Part shown: in pieces, positions 30,149 through 35,169 of the stretch
Layout of the letters: the number at the start of each line of letters is the position of its first letter
Numbering within the stretch: position 1 is the stretch's first letter
Origin: an uncultured Planctomycetaceae bacterium
GTDB taxonomy: Bacteria > Planctomycetota > Planctomycetia > Pirellulales > UBA1268
Length of the DNA stretch: 35,169 nucleotides
Assembly: GCA_903917235.1 (NCBI GenBank)
Contig: CAIWZS010000537.1
Location: 1 to 35,169, forward strand
Direction: 5' to 3'
Translations under genes and position numbers: made by a program
The notes under the pieces: model-generated
Told to the model about the DNA's origin: nothing
The model's input: the letters and a program-made list of their open reading frames with translations, nothing else
Database searches by the model: none

Positions 30149-30744
30149 GCGTCGGTCCGGATGCCGGCCCCGGGAACGAAGAGGAGCGAGCAGGTCACCG
30201 GCGAGTCCTCGATCACGAAGTCGGTGTGGGTGAGGAAGATCGTCGCCCCGTCCGACGCCTGGGAAAGCATGACGCCCTCCATCACGGCCGCCGCGAAGTC
30301 GCGGACGAACCACGGCGGCGTCGGCAGCACCTCGGCGTCCCCGGGCGTCGTGCCCTGCGGGCCCTCCGAGAGCGTCATCGCGTTGAGGTAGGCGCAGCCG
30401 ATGATGTTCGCCGTCTCCACCGCGGCCGACGTCTCGAGTTCGCCCCACTCGGTGGAGGTGCCCGCCGCCCGGCCGAGGAGCATGTCGGCCAGCGCGAGGC
30501 CGCTGGGATCGTCGCAGGCCAGCACGAGGATCCCGTCGATCGCGCCCGAGATGCGCATCGCGCAGGCCACCAGCGGGCCCTCGCCCTCGCCGAGCACGCC
30601 GACGGCGCGCTCGAGGGGCAGCGCCTCGAGCCGTCGGACCGAGATGCGGGTCGGCCGGCCGAGCCAGCGCGACAGCGCCCGGGAGGCGTCGTCGGCGGCA
30701 CGCACGAAGAGGTGGGTCTGGCGGGTGATCGATCCGTCGGACAT
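30145..30744 (-). CDS. CheC/CheX-like CheY-P phosphatase
   Basis: A 199-residue cytoplasmic protein. The phosphatase helix SAAVETANIIGCAYLNAM (from about residue 106) carries the E110-x-x-N113 pair with the preceding Ser, matching the CheC-family D/S-x3-E-x2-N pattern. Canonical CheC has two such helices, but only one is visible. The second region (AAAVMEGVML, near 151-160) lacks the Asn, so the protein probably has one active site. The start at ATG 30744 follows the cheA stop by 23 bases. It partners with CheD by position, which supports CheC rather than CheX. Confidence 0.85.
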   Translation of the reverse strand: MSDGSITRQTHLFVRAADDASRALSRWLGRPTRISVRRLEALPLERAVGVLGEGEGPLVACAMRISGAIDGILVLACDDPSGLALADMLLGRAAGTSTEWGELETSAAVETANIIGCAYLNAMTLSEGPQGTTPGDAEVLPTPPWFVRDFAAAVMEGVMLSQASDGATIFLTHTDFVIEDSPVTCSLLFVPGAGIRTDA

Positions 30745-30767
30745 GCGCGGTTCCGGAGGCGGCTCAG

Positions 30768-33218
30768 TCAGGAGGCGTGAACGGTGGTTGCGAGGGAGTC
30801 CTGCCCGCGGCGGACGAGGTCGAGGCACGCCGCCACATCCAGCAGCATGCAGACGGTGCCGTCCCCGAGCACGCTCGCGCCTCCCAAGCCGCGGACGTGC
30901 ACGAAGTTCTCGTCGAGCGGCTTGACGACGATGTCCTGCCCGCCGAGCAGCGTGTCGACGCGGAGTCCGAGCACGCGGTTGTTGGCGTGGAGGATGGCGA
31001 TGTTGGGCAGGTCGTCCCGCGTCGGCGACCGTTCGCCGGCGGCGGGCCACGAGAAGATCTCCTCGATGCCCACGACCGGGAGGAACTCGCCACGCACGTC
31101 GCAGACCTCCCGTCCCTCGACCGTCATGCGCGGATGCCTCGCGACCGACGTGATCTCCCGGACGTTCTCGATCGGGATCGCGAGCACGCCCTGGGGCAGG
31201 CCGAAGAGCATGCACCGCGTGATGGTGAGGGTCAACGGCAGGCGGATCGTGAAGCGGGTGCCGCGGCCGGCCTCCGTCTCGACCTCGATCGTCCCGTTGA
31301 GCGCCGCGATCCGCGTGCGGACGATGTCCATGCCGACACCGCGACCCGAGATGTCGGACACCCGGGCCGCGGTGCTGAACCCGGGCTGGAAGATGAGTTC
31401 GACGAGTTCGCGCTCGCCGAGCGCCTCCGCCACGTCCGCGGCGACGATGCCGCGCTGGACGGCGATCTGCCGGACCCGCCCGGTGTCGATGCCGCCACCG
31501 TCGTCCTCCACCGTGATGAAGACGTTGTTGCCGCGGTGCGACGCGGCCAGCCGCACGGTGGCGACCTCCGGCTTGCCATGACCGAGCCGCACGTCCGCCG
31601 GCTCGATCCCGTGGTCGATGCAGTTGCGGACGAGGTGATTGAGCGGATCGCCGATCTCGTCGATCATCCGCTTGTCGAGCTCCGTCTTCTCGCCCGACAG
31701 CTCCAGCCGGACCCGCTTGTCGAGCTCCCGGGCGATGTCCCGGACGGACCGCTTGAACCGGTTGAAGAGGGGACCGACCGGGACCATGCGCGTGTTGAGG
31801 ACGCCGCGCTGGAGGCTGTTCGAGACGCGCGTGAGCTGATCGATCGCCACGGCGAGTTCATCGAAGGCCAGACGACTCTCCTCCCAGAGCCGGACCTGCT
31901 GATCGAGCTGACCGAGCTGCTCGGCGAGCATCCCCATGACGGTTCCGCCGTGGCCGCCATCCGGTCGCACACCCGGCGCGACGTGCTCGACTTCGGTCTG
32001 TCGCAGGAGGTCGCGCAGCGCATCGACGGTGCCCGCCAGACGGCCGGACAGCCCGGACTTCTTGAACGTGGGCGCGAGCTCGCCGGCGAGCTGGGTGAGC
32101 CGCGCCCGGCTGACGACGAGCTCCCCCACGAGGTTGAGCAGGATGTCGAGCCGTTCGACGTCCACGCGGACGGTTTCCGCCAGCGGCGGACCACTCTTCG
32201 CGACCGGGTCGGCGTCGCTCGCCGCGGCGGTCGGCTCCGTCGCGGCGCGCGGTGTCGGACCCGCGCTCTCGCGGGCGGGATCGTCGGCCCCATGCTCGAT
32301 GGCATCCGGTGCGCCGGGCGACGACGGCAGGGCGGCCCGGGCGTCCGCATCGACCTCCTCCACGTCGATGCCCTCGACGCCCTCGACGCGTGCCGCCGCC
32401 ACGACGGCCGCTCGATCGGCTCCGCTCCGCAGGATCGCCTCGAACCCCGAGAGATCGGGACGATCGGCGAGCGTCTCGCGCGGCGGCTGCAGATCGACGA
32501 GATCTCCCTCCGCCGCCAGTCGGGTGAGGATCAGTTCGACCTTCATTTCCGCAAGCGGGAGCCCGGGGCGCAGGGCGACGGTGACGCGCCAATGCCTCGG
32601 GGGCGGCGCCGCGGTCGTCGCGGACGCCGGCTGGGCTGAGCCCGCCGCCTCAGGCGTCGCGGTCGTGTCGGGGAGGGAGGCCGGAGCGGCCGACTTCGGG
32701 ACCTCGTGGCCGCTCGCGCCCGGTGAGGGGGCTGGGGGCACGGACGACGCGGTGGCTGTGGCCGTCGTTCGCGGGCTTGGGTCGCGTCCCCCTCCCGCGG
32801 TCGCCCCTGCCATCGTCTCGAGGGCCTTCACCTCCTCGAGAAGGTCACCGGCCGAGCCCAGCGGCCGGCCATGGCGGAGGTGATCGTTGCATGTCCGCAG
32901 GAAGTCGATGCATCGCAGCACCACGTTCATCGTGGCGCCGTCGAGAACGCGCCGGCCGGTCCGCAGCCTTTCGAAGTGACTCTCGAGGTGATGCGTCAGC
33001 GTGGTGATCCGGTCGAGGCCGAGCAGCGCCGACGACCCCTTGATCGAGTGGATCAGACGGAACGCCTCGTTGAGTCCGGCGGCATCGTCCGGGTCGGCCT
33101 CGAGGGCAAGCAGCGTCTCCACGAGGGCGTCGAGGTGCTCACCCGTCTCGTCGATGTACATGCGGAGGTAGTCCGCCATGTCGTCGGAAGAGAGGTCGAG
33201 GGGGTGGGAGTCGCTCAT
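30768..33218 (-). CDS. cheA: Chemotaxis histidine kinase CheA
   Basis: An 816-residue kinase. P1 (HPt) holds the phosphorylated H57 in HSIKGSSALLGL. A Thr/Pro/Ala linker follows (140-208), then a P2-like CheY-binding domain (about 209-292) and a second acidic linker. The dimerisation domain begins at about 349 (VRVDVERLDILLNLVGELVV) and has an insert near 410-430. The ATPase domain has the N box HLVRNCIDHGIE (528-539), EDDGGGID (571-578), GRGVGMD (625-631) and GRGTRF (651-656). The C-terminal CheW-like regulatory domain is at about 660-805. It would couple receptors to CheY. There is no CheW gene in the visible part of the operon. Confidence 0.97.
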   Translation of the reverse strand: MSDSHPLDLSSDDMADYLRMYIDETGEHLDALVETLLALEADPDDAAGLNEAFRLIHSIKGSSALLGLDRITTLTHHLESHFERLRTGRRVLDGATMNVVLRCIDFLRTCNDHLRHGRPLGSAGDLLEEVKALETMAGATAGGGRDPSPRTTATATASSVPPAPSPGASGHEVPKSAAPASLPDTTATPEAAGSAQPASATTAAPPPRHWRVTVALRPGLPLAEMKVELILTRLAAEGDLVDLQPPRETLADRPDLSGFEAILRSGADRAAVVAAARVEGVEGIDVEEVDADARAALPSSPGAPDAIEHGADDPARESAGPTPRAATEPTAAASDADPVAKSGPPLAETVRVDVERLDILLNLVGELVVSRARLTQLAGELAPTFKKSGLSGRLAGTVDALRDLLRQTEVEHVAPGVRPDGGHGGTVMGMLAEQLGQLDQQVRLWEESRLAFDELAVAIDQLTRVSNSLQRGVLNTRMVPVGPLFNRFKRSVRDIARELDKRVRLELSGEKTELDKRMIDEIGDPLNHLVRNCIDHGIEPADVRLGHGKPEVATVRLAASHRGNNVFITVEDDGGGIDTGRVRQIAVQRGIVAADVAEALGERELVELIFQPGFSTAARVSDISGRGVGMDIVRTRIAALNGTIEVETEAGRGTRFTIRLPLTLTITRCMLFGLPQGVLAIPIENVREITSVARHPRMTVEGREVCDVRGEFLPVVGIEEIFSWPAAGERSPTRDDLPNIAILHANNRVLGLRVDTLLGGQDIVVKPLDENFVHVRGLGGASVLGDGTVCMLLDVAACLDLVRRGQDSLATTVHAS

Positions 33219-33282
33219 CGGACGGCCTCGGAGCCGGGCAGGGTCATGATGGTCACGTCTGGTGTACGCATGGCGCGGGCGA

Positions 33283-34110
33283 TCAAGTCTTCTGATACAG
33301 GAATGTCGAGCGTTTCGTCAGGTCCCCGAGCACGTCGTGGATGCCGTCGGCCGGGCCCACCACCAGGTAGCCTCCCGGAGCCAGGGCGTCGACGAGATGC
33401 CGGACGGCGACGACCTTGGACTCGCGATTGAAGTAGATCATGACGTTCCGCACGAAAATGCAGTCCTGCCGGGGCGCCGACAACGGCTCGAGCAGGTTGT
33501 GGCGACGGAATTCGCACGGACGACGCACCGCGGCCCGCACCTCCCAGAGATCGTCGGGCTGCGACGCGAAGTGCCTCGCGAGCCGTTCCGGCGACACCTG
33601 CTCGAGCGAGCGACGGGGGTAGATGCCCCGCCGGGCCGCGGCCAGCATCGATTCGCTGATGTCGGTGCCGAGGATGGTCGGTCGCCAGCCCGGGAGCCGT
33701 CCGGCTGCCTCCGCGAGGCAGATTGCGAGCGAATAGACCTCCTCGCCCGAGCTGCACGCGGCGGACCAGACGCGGAGCGTGCGGTCGTGGTGTCCCGCGG
33801 CGGCCCGCGCGAGCAGGTCGTCGAGGAAGGGGCCCCCGAACCACTCGAAGTGCCCGCCCGTGCGGAAGAAGTGGGTCTCGTTCGTCGTGATCGCGTCGAG
33901 GAAATGCTCCAGTTCGCCCGGGAGCCGCCCCTTCGTGAGCCGCTCGTAGTAGTCCTCGAACGACTCGATGGAGTGTTCCTTGAGCCGACGGCGGATGCGG
34001 TTGCTCAGCAGGGTGATCTTGCCGTCGTGCATGTGGATGCCGGTCTGGCGGAAGATGAACACCCGAAAACGCTCGAACTGCTCCGGCGTCAGCTTGGTGA
34101 GTTCGAACAC
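33283..34110 (-). CDS. cheR: Chemotaxis protein methyltransferase CheR
   Basis: Methylates receptor glutamates using S-adenosylmethionine. It is 275 residues with the CheR N-terminal helical domain (about 1-75) and the catalytic domain. The motifs are TTNETHFFR (75-83), WSAACSSGEEVYSLAI (115-130), ILGTDIS (146-152) and FVRNVMIYF (219-227). The family consensus CSTGEEPYS appears here as CSSGEEVYS. The N-terminus MFELTKLTPEQFERFRVFI fits well. It lies between the receptor gene and cheA. Confidence 0.96.
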   Translation of the reverse strand: MFELTKLTPEQFERFRVFIFRQTGIHMHDGKITLLSNRIRRRLKEHSIESFEDYYERLTKGRLPGELEHFLDAITTNETHFFRTGGHFEWFGGPFLDDLLARAAAGHHDRTLRVWSAACSSGEEVYSLAICLAEAAGRLPGWRPTILGTDISESMLAAARRGIYPRRSLEQVSPERLARHFASQPDDLWEVRAAVRRPCEFRRHNLLEPLSAPRQDCIFVRNVMIYFNRESKVVAVRHLVDALAPGGYLVVGPADGIHDVLGDLTKRSTFLYQKT

Positions 34111-34185
34111 GACGGCATGGCTCGCGGAGTGCGCGTGAGCATGGCGGAGGAGGCGAGACTGGAGCGGACGAGCCCGCGGGCGGCG

Positions 34186-35169
34186 TCAGACCTTGAATCG
34201 CTTGACGAGGTTCCGCAGGCCCTCCGCCTGGCCCCCGAGCTCCTCCGCGCTGGCCGCCATCTGCTCGGCGGACGCCGCGTTGGACTCGGTCGTCTGCGAG
34301 ACCGAGCGGATCGCCATCTTCACCTCGGCGGCGCTCGCCGACTGCGACTCCGTGGCCGCGGCGATCGCCCCGATGCCGGTCGCGGTGCGGCCGACGGCCG
34401 CGACGATCGATTCGAGCGACTGCCCGACCTTTTCCGACAGGCCGGCACCCTCCTGCACCCGCTTCGTCGATTCCTTGATGAGGAGCGTGATCTCCTTGGC
34501 GGCCTCGCTGGCCCGCTCGGCCAGCTTCCGCACCTCGTCGGCGACGACCGCGAAGCCGAGGCCATGCTCACCGGCGCGGGCCGCCTCGATCGCCGCGTTG
34601 AGGGCCAGCAGGTTGGTCTGGCTCGCGATCTCGCTGATCACCTGGATGATGTCGTTGATCTGCTCGGACGACTTGCGGATGAGCTTCATCGAGTCGATCG
34701 CCTCGCGGACGGCACCGCGTCCCGCCTCCGCCATGCCCGTCGTCTCCTCCGCCTGGTGGCGGCTGTCGGCCGCGCTGCGCGAGATCGCCTCGATCGAACT
34801 GACGAGCTGCTCGACGGCCGCGGTCATCTCCTCGACGCTGGCGGCCTGCGACTGGGCGCCCTCGCTGAGGCCGCCGGAACTTTCGGCGATCATCCGCGCG
34901 CCCTCGTTCTGCTGGTCGGCCGCCTCCGAGATCTGACGGACGAGCGACCGCAGATCCTTGAACATCGCGCTCGCGTTGGCCGCGAGGCGGCCCATGTCGT
35001 CGTCCCCGGCGAACCCAGGCTCTCCCGTCAGGTCGCCGTGGGAGGCGGCGTTGAACACGTCGACCAGCGACCGCACCTTCCGCTCGAGGTCCTCCTTGGC
35101 GGCGAGGAGCTCGGCCTGCTGGATTTCCTCCCGCTCCCGGAGCCGCACCTGCTCGGTGATCACCTCCCA
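34186..35169 (-). CDS. Methyl-accepting chemotaxis protein, 5' part beyond the window
   Basis: The frame is open to the right edge, so the sensor and N-terminal region are missing. Visible from the edge are a coiled coil (about residues 1-35 of the visible part), a HAMP-like segment with DLTGEPGF and [14 protein letters not shown], then the signalling domain. The hairpin tip [19 protein letters not shown] followed by [24 protein letters not shown] is clear. The protein ends in LVKRFKV and carries no C-terminal CheR-tethering pentapeptide. A GTG at 35163 could be proposed as a start, but it would lie inside a coiled coil and is unlikely. It heads the chemotaxis gene order seen here. Confidence 0.95.
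   Translation of the reverse strand, partial: WEVITEQVRLREREEIQQAELLAAKEDLERKVRSLVDVFNAASHGDLTGEPGFAGDDDMGRLAANASAMFKDLRSLVRQISEAADQQNEGARMIAESSGGLSEGAQSQAASVEEMTAAVEQLVSSIEAISRSAADSRHQAEETTGMAEAGRGAVREAIDSMKLIRKSSEQINDIIQVISEIASQTNLLALNAAIEAARAGEHGLGFAVVADEVRKLAERASEAAKEITLLIKESTKRVQEGAGLSEKVGQSLESIVAAVGRTATGIGAIAAATESQSASAAEVKMAIRSVSQTTESNAASAEQMAASAEELGGQAEGLRNLVKRFKV

Noticed and set aside
30777-32639. 620-residue plus-strand frame across cheA
   Set aside because: Antisense to a clear CheA with all kinase motifs.

Overview
The window looks like a chromosomal segment of a high-GC member of the Planctomycetota, probably Pirellulales-like. This is an inference. It rests on very high G+C, a DUF1571 exported protein, very large exported proteins with no obvious relatives elsewhere, a signal-peptide FAD oxidoreductase with a carbohydrate-binding-like tail, and an rsmH gene that is not followed by ftsL. 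No rRNA, tRNA, insertion sequence, phage gene or CRISPR array was seen. Gene density is high on both strands, and many long antisense frames are shadows caused by the base composition.

Layout. Positions 1-204 hold no clear gene but do hold a strong hairpin. An unrecognised gene (205-999, minus) diverges from an inositol-monophosphatase-family gene (1119-1943, plus). Next comes the most unusual part. Two overlapping plus-strand genes (2204-5662 and 5659-11634) encode giant exported, membrane-anchored proteins of about 1152 and 1991 residues. They look like three tandem copies of one architecture. A secreted HExxH peptidase follows (11893-12924). On the minus strand, a metallo-beta-lactamase hydrolase, a PlsC acyltransferase and a CdsA cytidylyltransferase (15430 down to 12952) form a phospholipid-precursor group. 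A DUF1571 gene (15672-16550) converges on a LysM protein across a 50-bp palindromic tandem repeat. The LysM gene is translationally coupled to rsmH (18753-17854), which diverges from queA (18821-19897) across only 67 bp.

A NUDIX hydrolase, a cysteine desulfurase, an exported FAD oxidoreductase and an IscA/HesB protein follow (19999-24673). A second plus-strand group (24725-29181) carries a CbiET corrin methyltransferase, a PIG-L/BshB1-type deacetylase and two FAD amine-oxidase-like enzymes. The last three are tightly packed with 4-base overlaps. The right end (35169-29195, minus) is a chemotaxis operon in the order mcp, cheR, cheA, cheC-like, cheD, cheY, with no cheB or cheW in view.

Regulation. 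A -10-like element (TANNNT, often TAGACT or TAGAAT) recurs upstream of many genes. At rsmH, queA and the 205-999 gene it lies only 6-7 bases before the ATG, which suggests leaderless mRNAs. The best candidates for something undescribed are the giant three-module exported proteins with palindromes in their presumed promoter, the deacetylase/double-flavoprotein cassette, and the structured leader of the iscA-like gene.
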